Assembly (NCBI GenBank): GCA_020200135.1
Contig: JAIVJI010000023.1
Location: forward strand, 1 to 64,000
From: Acidobacteriota bacterium
GTDB lineage: Bacteria; Acidobacteriota; Blastocatellia; Pyrinomonadales; Pyrinomonadaceae
DNA length: 64,000 bases
Reading direction: 5' to 3'
Notes under the pieces: generated by a model
Told to the model about the DNA's origin: nothing
The model's input: only the letters and a program-made list of their open reading frames with translations
Database searches by the model: none
Made by a program: the position numbers and the translations under genes
Shown: piece by piece, positions 1-8,793 of the stretch
Layout: every line of letters begins with the position of its first letter
How positions within the stretch are numbered: the stretch's first letter is position 1

Positions 1-286
1 GCAATAGCTCGGCCTGGATGCGCTTGGCCCCGAGGTTGCGCTCGCGTCGCAACTGCAAGATCAACACTTCATACTGCGAGGTAACTTTCGGCGTGGGAGT
101 CTTGCGGGGGCGGCGGGAGTGTTCGCGCAGTCCTTCCAGGCCATGAGCCCGGAAGCGTCGCCACCACTTCCTGAGTGTCGGCCGGGAGATGCCGCAGCGG
201 CGGCAGACAAGGCCAGCGTCTTGAGTGCTGGCGTAGAGTCGAACCCAGGTGAGGCGTGCTTGAATCTGCTGCTCAACGTCGCTCAT
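1..286 (-). CDS. IS481-type transposase, N-terminal part (cut by window edge)
   Basis: Reading on the minus strand from an ATG at 284-286, about 95 codons are present before the window ends. The product begins MSDVEQQIQARL and contains a helix-turn-helix (CRRCGISRPTLRKWWRRF) like the N-terminus of IS481-family integrases, followed by an Arg-rich linker. The catalytic rve domain would lie outside the window. It is a close relative (about 85 percent by eye) of the copy starting at 29364. Family assignment rests on that second copy, which shows the DDE core. Whether this copy is intact cannot be seen. Confidence 0.8.
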   Translation of the reverse strand, partial: MSDVEQQIQARLTWVRLYASTQDAGLVCRRCGISRPTLRKWWRRFRAHGLEGLREHSRRPRKTPTPKVTSQYEVLILQLRRERNLGAKRIQAELL

Positions 287-326
287 GCCTCAACTTAGCA
301 TTGAAACGATGTTGGTGATACCCACA
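1..326 (-). mobile_element. IS481-type element, one end
   Basis: The terminus is placed at 326 because the sequence reading TGTGGGTATCACCAACATCG on the minus strand is shared exactly with 29324 onward, and identity stops upstream of TGTGGG in both copies. TG-rich ends starting TGT are usual for IS481. The element end lies inside the last codons of the transposase gene at 273-1610. Confidence 0.65.
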
Positions 327-1610
327 ATTGATCTCGACTATTCCGCTGACGTGCAGCAGATCACGCACCAAGCGCAGCACGCCATACCGGGAGAGCTTCG
401 GGGCTAACTCGCTTAACCACCGCCGCGCCCAGACGAGCGCGTTGTGCGCCAGTTGGTTCAGGAGGGTGACCATCGCCTGCGCGGCACCACGCTTCTTGCG
501 CCGCTTCGTCATCCCGAAGCCTTGCTTGTCTTCTTTAATCTCGATCTCGATGGCCCCGCCCCGCTTATCGTAGAACTCGGCGTAGCAGAGCGCGACCAGC
601 TCCGGCTCAGAGACATCACGCTCGGGCCGGCCCAGCAGCCGGAGCACGTCTCCCGGTTCAAGTGTCGAGATCAGGATCGTATGTCGGGTCTGCCCGTTGC
701 GCTTATGCCAGCGGATGGCGAGCCGCCTGACCGGGCGCACGTAGTCGAGGCTCTCCTCCGGGACGAGCCAGCCCAGCTGGCGACCCGGATGATGCGGATC
801 GTCGAACCACTCCTGCACGGTCGCCGCCCACGCCTCGGCGCGTCGGCTTGAGACATCCTTGCAGTGGACCTGGTAACCGCGCGCCAGACACCAGTTGACG
901 TCGTCGAGTGAGCCGCCACCGGCGTCGACGCGCAGGATGGTGCGCTGGCGGCGGGAGTAGCTCGACTCCAGGGTCTGCTCGGCGGCCGTGACGAGTGGGC
1001 GCAGGGCGCGGTTGAGTTGCACGCCCCCGCTGAAGATCAGATCAGTCACGATCTCCTCGTAGCGGGTGGCGACGACTCTCCCGAGTTGGCGGCCGTAGCG
1101 GATGCCGGCGTCAGCGAAATAGCCTTTGGCTGAGAGCTCGGCCTTAGGGCCGCAGGGCATCCCCGTCATGTCGACGTCGAGCAGGAGGAACTCGGCCCGG
1201 TAGCGATGGCGGAAGGCTTGTGAGTGGGCCCGGAAGATGGTGTCGAGTGCCTGCCGCATCTGCGTGACGTTCTCCGCGGTGCAGGCGTCGAGCGTGCGCT
1301 GGACGGCCGACTGCTCGGCGCAGGACTGACGACCGAAAGCGCGCTGGAGGGCGGGGTCGGAGCGCAGGCGGGTGTTGACCTCGGAGAGGCCGTGCGCGCC
1401 GGCGAGGATGGAGATGAAGGCGTCGTAAAGCTTCTCGACGGGCTTATGCTTGATGATCTTCTGCGGGATGTGGACGAGTTCTTCGACGGCGGAGAAGAGC
1501 TTGAGCGACTGGAGCTTGAGGCCGAGGGCGGCGAGCGTGGCGTGGGGCGTGTAGTGCCGGGTCGTGCTGTGCGGACTCATCGTTGGGTTCCTCCTGTTGG
1601 GGAGGAACAT
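273..1610 (-). CDS. DDE transposase of the IS4/IS1380-like superfamily (family uncertain)
   Basis: The 445-residue protein has a DDE layout: Asp in LLLDVDMTG, Asp in TILRVDAGGG, and a late Glu in FYDKRGGAIEIEIKEDK, the Y-R-E-K type signature of DDE_Tnp_1 transposases. A second in-frame Met at residue 11 (MSPHSTT) is an alternative start. The last 17 residues (CGYHQHRFNAKLRHERR) and the stop codon are encoded by the terminus of the neighbouring IS481-type element, so the original C-terminus has probably been replaced by insertion. Functional status is unknown. The 127 bases beyond its start, up to 1737, carry no gene. Confidence 0.75.
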   Translation of the reverse strand: MFLPNRRNPTMSPHSTTRHYTPHATLAALGLKLQSLKLFSAVEELVHIPQKIIKHKPVEKLYDAFISILAGAHGLSEVNTRLRSDPALQRAFGRQSCAEQSAVQRTLDACTAENVTQMRQALDTIFRAHSQAFRHRYRAEFLLLDVDMTGMPCGPKAELSAKGYFADAGIRYGRQLGRVVATRYEEIVTDLIFSGGVQLNRALRPLVTAAEQTLESSYSRRQRTILRVDAGGGSLDDVNWCLARGYQVHCKDVSSRRAEAWAATVQEWFDDPHHPGRQLGWLVPEESLDYVRPVRRLAIRWHKRNGQTRHTILISTLEPGDVLRLLGRPERDVSEPELVALCYAEFYDKRGGAIEIEIKEDKQGFGMTKRRKKRGAAQAMVTLLNQLAHNALVWARRWLSELAPKLSRYGVLRLVRDLLHVSGIVEINCGYHQHRFNAKLRHERR

Positions 1611-1737
1611 AAGTGAAGCCGAGTCGGGTGAGGTAGTTGCGGGAGTAAGGAGGAGCTATTTTGCGCGAAATTTAGGTATGTGATTTGCACCAGAACCCTT
1701 GACTGAAGGCCGAGCGTGCACACACTCCCGATGGGAC

Positions 1738-2814
1738 TCACCCGGCGACTCTGCCGGGCGGCGCCCCCTCACGCCTCTGCGGTCCGTGAACCTGCCGCAG
1801 CCCAAAGGCGTCCGAGAGTAACTCGTAGGAGCGGACGCGGTACTCGAAGGAGTAGCAGTTCGTAACGATCAGGAAGTCGTCCGTGTTATAGCGGCGGGCG
1901 AGTTCGGTAATCGTGTCGCGGATTTGGCCGGGCGTGCCTTCGATGAAGCTCTGCGACCAGTGTTCGACGTGATGGCGTACTTCCTCGCGCGAGTAGACGC
2001 GGGGCACGTCCTCGGGGGGGAGGAGCCCTTGGACGCCATAGGTTTCGGCGACGAGGTCGAACTTGCGGCTGAGGCCGATGTGACGCGCCTCTTCTTCGCT
2101 CGGCGCACAAATCACGGCGAGCGCGACGCTCACGCGCGGGGCCGCGTGTGGCTGCGGCGGCTGGAAGCTTTCCCGGTACTGCGCGACGACCGCTGGCCCG
2201 GCACGGCGTGAATCGCCGAGAAAGTCCGCGAACGAAAGCGGCAACCCCAACTCGGCGGCGAGCTTCGCGCCGGACGACCCCGAACTGAGCATCCACACCT
2301 CCGGGGGGGAGGGGGGCGGCGGGCCGGGCTGCGCCTGCACCTGCGCGAATGGGTGGCCGTCGGCGAACTCGCCCCGGAGGAAATTAAGGAGGTCTCTCAC
2401 CTGCCGGGGGAACTCCTTCGGGTCGGCCTTGCCCCGCGGGTGCGACAGCGCGTCGGCGGCGAGGAGATCGCCGCCGGGAGCGCGACCGACGCCGAGGTCG
2501 AGCCGACCGGGGTAGAAGGCAGAAAGCAGGCGGAACTGCTCGGCGACTTTGAGCGCGGAGTAGTTCGAGAGCATGACGCCGCCGGAGCCGACGCGGATGG
2601 TGCTCGTGCCGGCGGCGATCAGCGCGACCAGTAACTCGGGGCTGGTGCCCGCGAACGAGCTGGCGTTGTGATGCTCGGCCACCCAGTAGCGGCTGTAGCC
2701 TAGACCCTCGGCGATGCGCGCCAGCTCGACCGATTCGCGCAAAGCCTCGGCGGCCGTGCCCCCATGGCGCATCGGCGACTGGTCGAGTACGTTGAACGTC
2801 AACCTCTTGGACAC
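1738..2814 (-). CDS. LLM-class (luciferase-like) flavin-dependent oxidoreductase
   Basis: The 358-residue protein has the start of a bacterial-luciferase-like TIM barrel (FNVLDQSP, RYWVAEHHN near residues 43-51) and the block SGGVMLSNYSALKVAEQFRLL seen in the MsnO8-like group 1 subfamily. Members use reduced FMN or F420 for monooxygenation or hydride transfer. The start is a GTG at 2814; no upstream ATG fits. It is the last gene of a minus-strand run with the sugar-nucleotide genes (23 bases after the epimerase), and LLM enzymes occur as tailoring enzymes in RiPP clusters, so a role on the peptide or its sugar is possible. Substrate unknown. Confidence 0.85.
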   Translation of the reverse strand: MSKRLTFNVLDQSPMRHGGTAAEALRESVELARIAEGLGYSRYWVAEHHNASSFAGTSPELLVALIAAGTSTIRVGSGGVMLSNYSALKVAEQFRLLSAFYPGRLDLGVGRAPGGDLLAADALSHPRGKADPKEFPRQVRDLLNFLRGEFADGHPFAQVQAQPGPPPPSPPEVWMLSSGSSGAKLAAELGLPLSFADFLGDSRRAGPAVVAQYRESFQPPQPHAAPRVSVALAVICAPSEEEARHIGLSRKFDLVAETYGVQGLLPPEDVPRVYSREEVRHHVEHWSQSFIEGTPGQIRDTITELARRYNTDDFLIVTNCYSFEYRVRSYELLSDAFGLRQVHGPQRREGAPPGRVAG

Positions 2815-2837
2815 TTACCGCAACGACCTCCGAAACG

Positions 2838-4181
2838 TCATCCGAACCCGCCCTCGAAGATGAACTCAGCCCCCCGGGCCGGCGCGGCAGGCGTGTATGT
2901 GCCGAGCAGCTCGGCAATGCGCTCTCCCGCCCTTTCGCCATAGAGCCCTCGGCCCGCCAGCCCCGGCCAGACGCGCGCGGGCGGCGAGGATAAAATCTCG
3001 CCCAGCCCCCTCGCTACCAGTTCCACGCTTGCCGGCGGGAGCAGGATGTTCGATTCCCCGTCGAGCACCGTCTCGGGCCGATCGGTGCTGAAACGGCAGG
3101 TGATGCAGGGCACGCCGAGGACGTTCGCCTCTTCCTGAAGACCGCCGCTATCGGTGTAGACGGCGAGGCAGTTCGGCGAGCGCAGGAAGTGCACGACGCT
3201 CAAGTAGGACGGCCAGAGTTCCTGCACGAGCACGCCGTGCTGCCGCTCCGCGTCACGCAGCAGCCCCCACATCCCGTGCTGTTCGAGCGCCGAGCGCAGC
3301 GCGTTCGTCAGAATCAGCACGACCTTCCCACCCTGATCGCTGTAGGCGGCGAGGCCGTCGACGAGAGCCTGGAGCCTCAGCGGCGTCGTGTTCTCCCGTC
3401 GGTGGATGTCCACACGCAGCCACTTGCCGCGCGCGAGGGCGGAGCGGAAGTCGTCTTCGACCTCCGGCTGCCCGAGCGCCAGATCGACGGCGTCGGCGCT
3501 GAGCGAGCCGACGAGGTGCAGCTTGCCCGCGTCGTAGCCCTCGCGCAGGAGGTTGTCGGCATTCCGGCGCACCGGCGCGAGCAGCAGGTCGGACGTAACA
3601 GAGGCGAGCGTCGTGTCGACACCTTCAGGGAAAGGGTCGTCGCGGAACCGGCGCCAGCCGGCCCGACGCTGCATGAGCAGGTGCTCGATGCCGCGCCACT
3701 CCCAGTCGGCCTCGGGCCCCGCCGATCTGAGGCCCGCCTCCACGTGGACGCTGCGGTAGCCGGTCAGCAGATACCAGAAACTCGGGAAGAAGGCCGCCGT
3801 CGAGGTGTCTCCGGACACGACCGGGATCGGCGGCTGGCGCAGCCCCGCTTCGCGCAGTTCGCCGGCCAGCCATTGGAGCTTGCGCGCGAGGTCGGCCGTC
3901 CTCTCGACGAGGCCGCCGCGGATGCCGAGGTGCGCGCCGACGAGGTGGCCGTACGACAACTCCTCCTTCGCGTTGGTGAGCGCGAACTCGTAGTGCTGCC
4001 CCGCATCCACGGCGATGAACGGGACCCGCGTGCGCCGGAGCGCGAGCACCAGGCTCGCCAACTTGATGTAGCAAGGCTTTGTCGCGAGGGCGATGAGGTA
4101 GAGCGGGCGGCCCTCGCGGTTGGCGGAGGCCACGGCCTGCTTGAAGAGGTCGGGGTCGTGGAGGCGCTCGGCGTCGCTCAT
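2838..4181 (-). CDS. UDP-N-acetylglucosamine 2-epimerase family (WecB-like)
   Basis: The 447-residue protein shows the non-hydrolysing 2-epimerase landmarks: KP at 35-36, GQHYE at 61-65, GDTS at 124-127, HVEAGLRS at 146-153, a DIHRREN box, and late DSGGLQEE and CRFSTDRPET motifs. Family enzymes interconvert UDP-GlcNAc and UDP-ManNAc or act on related sugars. It is somewhat longer than typical WecB (about 370-390), with extra sequence at the N-terminus and around WGLLRDAERQHG, so a variant substrate is possible. Its start overlaps the end of the GT9 gene by 4 bases, implying translational coupling. Likely supplies an activated amino sugar to the cluster or to a surface glycan. Confidence 0.88.
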   Translation of the reverse strand: MSDAERLHDPDLFKQAVASANREGRPLYLIALATKPCYIKLASLVLALRRTRVPFIAVDAGQHYEFALTNAKEELSYGHLVGAHLGIRGGLVERTADLARKLQWLAGELREAGLRQPPIPVVSGDTSTAAFFPSFWYLLTGYRSVHVEAGLRSAGPEADWEWRGIEHLLMQRRAGWRRFRDDPFPEGVDTTLASVTSDLLLAPVRRNADNLLREGYDAGKLHLVGSLSADAVDLALGQPEVEDDFRSALARGKWLRVDIHRRENTTPLRLQALVDGLAAYSDQGGKVVLILTNALRSALEQHGMWGLLRDAERQHGVLVQELWPSYLSVVHFLRSPNCLAVYTDSGGLQEEANVLGVPCITCRFSTDRPETVLDGESNILLPPASVELVARGLGEILSSPPARVWPGLAGRGLYGERAGERIAELLGTYTPAAPARGAEFIFEGGFG

Positions 4182-5053
4182 GGCAGTGCCGTCTCGGCGG
4201 GCGTCTGGGCAGGGACGCGCCGGACAATCCTCGAAGTTGAGTTGAGACAGTCGTCCAGCGCGTCGAGTACCGCGCGCGGGGTGACGGCCTTGATGCAGTC
4301 GTACCGGCCGTCACAGGTCTCTCGTTTGTCGCACGGGCAGCAGCCCAACTCTGCCTGCAAGGCGAGCACGCGCTGCCACGGGTGAATCCTGAAACCGGGA
4401 GTGATCCCGCCGAAGACGCAGACCGTCGGGACGCCCACTGCGGCGGCCAGATGCAGCATCCCAGAGTCCATGCAGACCAGCTGGCGGAGGACACTCAGGA
4501 GCCCGAGCAGCTCCTCCAGCTTGAGCCGCCCGCGCGTGTCGAGGTCACAGGGGAGCGGCGTGGCCGCCGACGTGCCGAGTAAGAGGAGCGGTGCGCCCTT
4601 CAGTCTTTCGGCCAGCATGTGCGAATGGCCCGCGGGCCACTCCCGGCTCGGGTGCCCCGCCTCCGGAGCGAAGCCGACGGCGCCCGCCCAACGACGGAAC
4701 GGGCGGCCCCAGCATTCCGGCACGCGCAGGCGGGGCGGGCCGAGGGGCCCGGCCACCCCGAGGAGTTCCGCGAACTCCTCGCCCCGGGGGCTGTCCGGCC
4801 TCAAAGACGCGGTAGCCGCGTCGAGGTCGACTGTTCCTAGTCGGCCCTCGTCGTCGATGTCAAACTCTGGCCGCAGCGCCCGCAGCGCGCCGACCCACTC
4901 GCAGCGCGTGGCGAGGTGCACACGGCGGCCGGCGGCGGCCATCGCGTCGAGGACGGGCAGCAGCATGATGACGTTGCCAAGCCCGTGGCAGCGCTTGACG
5001 GAGGTTAGTAGAGGGTCGAACTGCGATTCCATCGAGATTGGCTGTCGGAGCAC
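4178..5053 (-). CDS. Glycosyltransferase family 9 (heptosyltransferase-like)
   Basis: The 291-residue GT-B-type protein carries the family 9 C-terminal signature CMDSGMLHLAAAVGVPTVCVFGG, followed by a Cys-rich stretch (GCCPCDKRETCDGRYDC) that may bind metal. The N-terminal half has HGLGNVIMLLPVL, matching the donor-domain start of heptosyltransferases. The start is a GTG at 5053; an ATG at 5032 (MESQFDP) is equally plausible. It sits between the SDR (10 bases upstream) and the epimerase (4-base overlap) in one operon. Sugar donor and acceptor are unknown. Confidence 0.82.
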   Translation of the reverse strand: MLRQPISMESQFDPLLTSVKRCHGLGNVIMLLPVLDAMAAAGRRVHLATRCEWVGALRALRPEFDIDDEGRLGTVDLDAATASLRPDSPRGEEFAELLGVAGPLGPPRLRVPECWGRPFRRWAGAVGFAPEAGHPSREWPAGHSHMLAERLKGAPLLLLGTSAATPLPCDLDTRGRLKLEELLGLLSVLRQLVCMDSGMLHLAAAVGVPTVCVFGGITPGFRIHPWQRVLALQAELGCCPCDKRETCDGRYDCIKAVTPRAVLDALDDCLNSTSRIVRRVPAQTPAETALP

Positions 5054-5062
5054 GCACGCCCC

Positions 5063-6073
5063 TCAGTGAGGCTGTGAGACTCGGGGCGGACGCCCGAACG
5101 TCCGCTCGTACCACCCGATCATCTCCTCGACGCCTTCGCGCAGGGAGACGCGCGGCCGATATTCGCCCGTCAAGGCGCGCAGGCGCGTCGCATCGGCGCA
5201 CTTGCGGGAGCGCCCCTCGGGCTTGCTCGTATCGAAGACGACGGCGGGCGCGCGGCCTGCCACCTCGCAGATGAGGCCCACCAGTTCGGCGATAGACACG
5301 TCGTCGTCGTAGCCGATGTTGACGGGCGTGGCGACGACGCCCGCCTCGACCACCTTCATAATTAAGCGCGTGGCGTCGCTGGCGTGCAGGAAGTTGCGGC
5401 GCTGCCGCCCGCTGCCCCACACGACGAGCGGGTCTTCCCCGTCCAGCACGCGCTTCACCAGCGCCGGCATGACGTGCGCCCTGTCCTCGGAAGTCCAGCG
5501 GTAGTTCCCTCCGTAGGGGTTGAACGGGCGGACGGTGGTGACCTTCATCCCGTAGTCGCGCGCGTAATACTCGCCGGCCAACTCCTGCACCCGCTTGGCC
5601 CACCCGTACCCCTCGTTGACCCGCTCGGGCAAGCCCGTAAACGCGTCCAGCTCTGGCGTCGGGGTGGGCGCGTCGTCCGGATAGACGCAGGAGGAGCTGA
5701 CGACGAGAAACCGCTCGACGCCGTTGCGCCGCGCGGCCTCCAGCGGATTGAGCGTGCAGAGCAGGTTGTAGACGAGCATGTCGCCGTGGTGCGCGCGACT
5801 GTAGTCCATCCCGTAGGCCCTGGCGGCGAGGTTCATCACCACGTCCTGCCCCCACGTGACGCGGTCGCAGACGCCCGGGTCGCGCAGGTCGGCCCGAACG
5901 AACTCGACCTGTTCGGCGACGGGCCGGAGGTTGTCTGGCGAGCCGTTCTCAAGGCTGTCCACAACGGTGACGCGGGCGCCGGCCTCGACGAGCTGTGGCG
6001 TGAGGTACGAGCCGAGGAAGCCGCACCCGCCTCCGACGAGCACCCGCCGACCGCCCCAGAACTCCTTGTTCAT
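5063..6073 (-). CDS. NAD-dependent sugar epimerase/dehydratase (extended SDR)
   Basis: The 336-residue extended SDR has a nucleotide-binding VGGGCGFLG loop near residues 13-21, a catalytic Ser in VVSSSCVYP and Tyr156-x3-Lys160 (YGWAK). The RPFNPYGG and RRNFLHASDA blocks fit enzymes acting on nucleotide sugars, closest in feel to GDP-fucose synthase/GDP-mannose-derived epimerases. It is 90 bases downstream of the GDP-mannose 3,5-epimerase gene, and the two may act in sequence on a GDP-hexose. Exact reaction cannot be assigned from sequence alone. Confidence 0.85.
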   Translation of the reverse strand: MNKEFWGGRRVLVGGGCGFLGSYLTPQLVEAGARVTVVDSLENGSPDNLRPVAEQVEFVRADLRDPGVCDRVTWGQDVVMNLAARAYGMDYSRAHHGDMLVYNLLCTLNPLEAARRNGVERFLVVSSSCVYPDDAPTPTPELDAFTGLPERVNEGYGWAKRVQELAGEYYARDYGMKVTTVRPFNPYGGNYRWTSEDRAHVMPALVKRVLDGEDPLVVWGSGRQRRNFLHASDATRLIMKVVEAGVVATPVNIGYDDDVSIAELVGLICEVAGRAPAVVFDTSKPEGRSRKCADATRLRALTGEYRPRVSLREGVEEMIGWYERTFGRPPRVSQPH

Positions 6074-6163
6074 AAACTGCGCCGTCCCCCAGGTCTTTAT
6101 CTTCCGATCCGTTGTGGGCGTGGCAGAGAGTCTTCCGCCGGTGGCGGAAGCCGCGCGTCCCGT

Positions 6164-7174
6164 TCAGGCGGGCACCGCTTCGCGCGCCGACCCCGCGCGA
6201 AGCCGGGAGCGCACCTGCTCTTCGACCCACGCGTAGGTCAGCGCCAGCCCCTCTTCGAGCGAAACCCGAGGCTCCCACCCGAGCACCTGGCGCAGCCGGG
6301 AGTTGTCGGAGTTGCGCCCGCGCACCCCCTGCGGGCCCGGCACGTGCTTCTTGAAGACGGCGACGCCGGCGATCCGGGCGATGATGTCGGCCAGCTCGTT
6401 GATCGAGACCATGCGGTCTTGGCCGAGGTTCAGCGGCTCGGTGTAGTCCGACCGCATGAGCTTGTAGATGCCCTCGACGCAGTCGTCCACGTAGCAGAAG
6501 GAGCGCGTCTGTTCTCCGTCGCCCCAGATTTCGACCACGGGGTCGCCTGTCAGCTTGGCGAAGGCGACCTTGCGGCAGAGTGCGGCGGGCGCCTTCTCCC
6601 TCCCGCCGTCCCAAGTGCCCTGCGGCCCGAAGATGTTGTGGAAGCGCACCACGCGGGTCTCCAGCCCGTAGTCTTCCCGGTAGTGCCGGCAAAGGCGCTC
6701 GGCGATGAGCTTCTCCCACCCGTAGGCGTCCTGCGGCTGCGCCGGGTAGGCGTCATCCTCCTTGAGCGGCATCACGTCGGGCCGCTCCTGCCGGTACTCC
6801 GGGTAGACGCAAGCCGACGAGGCAAAGAGGTAACGGCGGGCGCCGCCCACGCGCGCGGCTTCGAGCGTGTTGAGGTTGATGAGTGAGTTGTCGTGCAGGA
6901 TGCGCGCGTGGTGCGAGGAGATGAAGCCCATGCCGCCCATGTCGGCGGCCAGCGCGTAAACTTCGTCCATCCCTTCGGCCGCGCGCAGACAGTTCTCTTG
7001 GAGACGAAGGTCGAGGAGTACGAACTCGTCGGCCCGGCTCGGGCCGTACTCGGGGCGTTTGATGTCGGCCCCGCGCACCCACCAGCCCTCGCGCTTCAGG
7101 GCGGTGACTAAGTGGTGCCCGATGAATCCGCCGGCGCCGGTCACCAGCGCCTTTCTTGGGGAATCTGTCGTCAC
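6164..7174 (-). CDS. GDP-mannose 3,5-epimerase-like protein
   Basis: The protein matches plant-type GDP-mannose 3,5-epimerase over nearly its whole length: TGAGGFIG nucleotide loop, ADMGGMGFISSHH, ASSACVYPE, YGWEK catalytic pair, RFHNIFGPQGTWDGGREKAPAA, WGDGEQTRSF and GPQGVRGRNSDN. The family converts GDP-D-mannose to GDP-L-galactose and GDP-L-gulose through an NAD-linked 4-keto intermediate. I chose a GTG at 7174 because TTTGGAG lies about 8 bases upstream; a TTG at 7186 would add four residues. It is the first gene of the minus-strand sugar/oxidoreductase operon and diverges from the lanC-like gene across 187 bases, probably the shared promoter region. Confidence 0.9.
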   Translation of the reverse strand: MTTDSPRKALVTGAGGFIGHHLVTALKREGWWVRGADIKRPEYGPSRADEFVLLDLRLQENCLRAAEGMDEVYALAADMGGMGFISSHHARILHDNSLINLNTLEAARVGGARRYLFASSACVYPEYRQERPDVMPLKEDDAYPAQPQDAYGWEKLIAERLCRHYREDYGLETRVVRFHNIFGPQGTWDGGREKAPAALCRKVAFAKLTGDPVVEIWGDGEQTRSFCYVDDCVEGIYKLMRSDYTEPLNLGQDRMVSINELADIIARIAGVAVFKKHVPGPQGVRGRNSDNSRLRQVLGWEPRVSLEEGLALTYAWVEEQVRSRLRAGSAREAVPA

Positions 7175-7361
7175 GGGTTTCTCCAAAGGGTGAGAGTGGG
7201 CTCGGGAAGAGCCGTCCGACGGTCGGGCGTGGGCGATTGTAACCCGAGCGCCGCGAGTTTATGAAGCTGTGCTCTACTGTGAGTTGAGCGTCAAGGGCGG
7301 CGCGGCGGCGCCCCTCGTTGACGGGGGAGTCCAGCTACTCTCTTGGTGGACGGGGGGCAAT

Positions 7362-8744
7362 ATGTCATCATACGACCGAGATGTCAAAGACCTTTCGCGT
7401 GCGGGGCCTCACGCGCAGGCAGCGCGCAACGAGGCGACGGTGAGTGCCACCTCCGAAAAAAACGGGACGGCCAATCGCGAGCCCGGCAAACGGGCGGACG
7501 CGCCCGAGCCGGACGACTGCGAGCCGCTCAGCGCGGAGTCCGCGCTGAGCGAGGCGTCCCGGCTCGGCGAGAGGCTGGCGGAGCTGGCAATCGATGATGA
7601 GGTCGGCGTCACCTGGGCGGGTTTCGGCTACGCGCCGGAGTCGGGCGAGTATCGTCCCTACGGCGTCGGCTTCGATCTGCACAGCGGCAGTTGCGGCGTG
7701 GCGCTCTTCCTCGCCGCGCTGGAGCGGGTCACGGGCGGCGCGGGGTTCCGCCCCCTGGCGCTCGGAGCCTTACGTCCCTTCCGAGATGCGCCGACCGGCC
7801 CCGCCGTGACGCCCGCCCGGGAGCCGCTCCGGGGCCTGACGGTCGGCGGCCTGACGGGCGCCGGCTCGGTCATCTACACGCTCGCGCGCGCCAGCCTGCT
7901 GCTCGACGAGCCGGCGCTCCTCGAAGACGCGCGGAAGTTAGCCGCCCGCCTGACGCCGGACGGCATCTGTGAGGGCGCCAGCTTCGACGTGACGGACGGC
8001 GCTGCCGGGGCGCTTCTCGGGCTGCTGACGCTCCATGAAGCGGCGGGCGACCCGCACGCCCTCGACCTGGCACAGGCTTGCGGCCTCTACCTGCTGGATG
8101 GGCGGGCACGCGGGCCGGGCGGCCAGAGGGTTTGGCCGACATACGAGGGGCGTCTGCTCACGGGTTTCTCGCACGGGGCCGCCGGCATCGCCTACGCGCT
8201 CTTGCGCCTCGCTGGCGCGACCGGCGACCGTGTCTTCCGGGAGGCCGCCTCGGAGGCCATCGGCTACGAGCGGAGCGTCTATGACGCGGGCGCGAAGAAT
8301 TGGCCCGACTACAGGGTCGGCGACCGGCGGGCCTTCTCGGCGGCGTGGTGCCACGGCGCCCCCGGCATTGGTCTCGCGCGCCTCGGAGGGCTCGCCCTCC
8401 TCGACACGCCCGACATCCGTGCGGACATCGAGGCCGCCCTGGAGACGACGCTACAGCTCGGGCTGCGGAAGCACGACCACCTCTGCTGCGGGACTCTCGG
8501 CACGGCGGAAGTGCTCCTCGAAGGGGGGCTCATCCTGGACCGCCCGCAACTGGTGAGCGCCGCGCGGCGGCGCGCCTCGTTCGTCCTTGAGAGGGTACGA
8601 GCGTCGGGGGCATTCCTCCTGCCCGACGCCCTCCCGGAGGCTTACCAAAGCCCGGGCTTTTTCGTCGGCCTCGCCGGCGTCGGCTACGAGCTGCTCCGCC
8701 TCAGTTTCCCCGAACAACTGCCGTCGGTACTGCGGCTCGAATAG
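7362..8744 (+). CDS. LanC-type lanthionine cyclase with CCG zinc motif
   Basis: This 460-residue protein carries the LanC family motifs: GFSHGAAGIAYAL, AWCHGAPGIG (Cys330) and DHLCCGTLG (Cys375-Cys376). LanC enzymes are alpha,alpha-toroids that bind Zn2+ and add Cys thiols to dehydroalanine or dehydrobutyrine. Classical LanC uses Cys-Cys-His; here the His of CHG is Cys, the CCG arrangement best known from ProcM-like LanM cyclase domains. There is no dehydratase domain, so it acts with the LanB at 22737. The ATG at 7362 follows a G-rich stretch; a GTG at 7269 in the same frame would add 31 residues of low-complexity sequence. The N-terminal 60 residues are polar and probably disordered. Confidence 0.9.
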   Translation: MSSYDRDVKDLSRAGPHAQAARNEATVSATSEKNGTANREPGKRADAPEPDDCEPLSAESALSEASRLGERLAELAIDDEVGVTWAGFGYAPESGEYRPYGVGFDLHSGSCGVALFLAALERVTGGAGFRPLALGALRPFRDAPTGPAVTPAREPLRGLTVGGLTGAGSVIYTLARASLLLDEPALLEDARKLAARLTPDGICEGASFDVTDGAAGALLGLLTLHEAAGDPHALDLAQACGLYLLDGRARGPGGQRVWPTYEGRLLTGFSHGAAGIAYALLRLAGATGDRVFREAASEAIGYERSVYDAGAKNWPDYRVGDRRAFSAAWCHGAPGIGLARLGGLALLDTPDIRADIEAALETTLQLGLRKHDHLCCGTLGTAEVLLEGGLILDRPQLVSAARRRASFVLERVRASGAFLLPDALPEAYQSPGFFVGLAGVGYELLRLSFPEQLPSVLRLE

Positions 8745-8793
8745 CAACCGTGCCTCAGCGCCGCGGCCGGGTTTAACTCCATCGATCCGAGAT

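Noticed and set aside
5384-6886. Long open frame on the plus strand opposite the sugar epimerase genes
   Set aside because: It is antisense to two clear SDR genes, its translation is Arg/Val/His-rich without recognisable motifs, and high GC makes such frames common.
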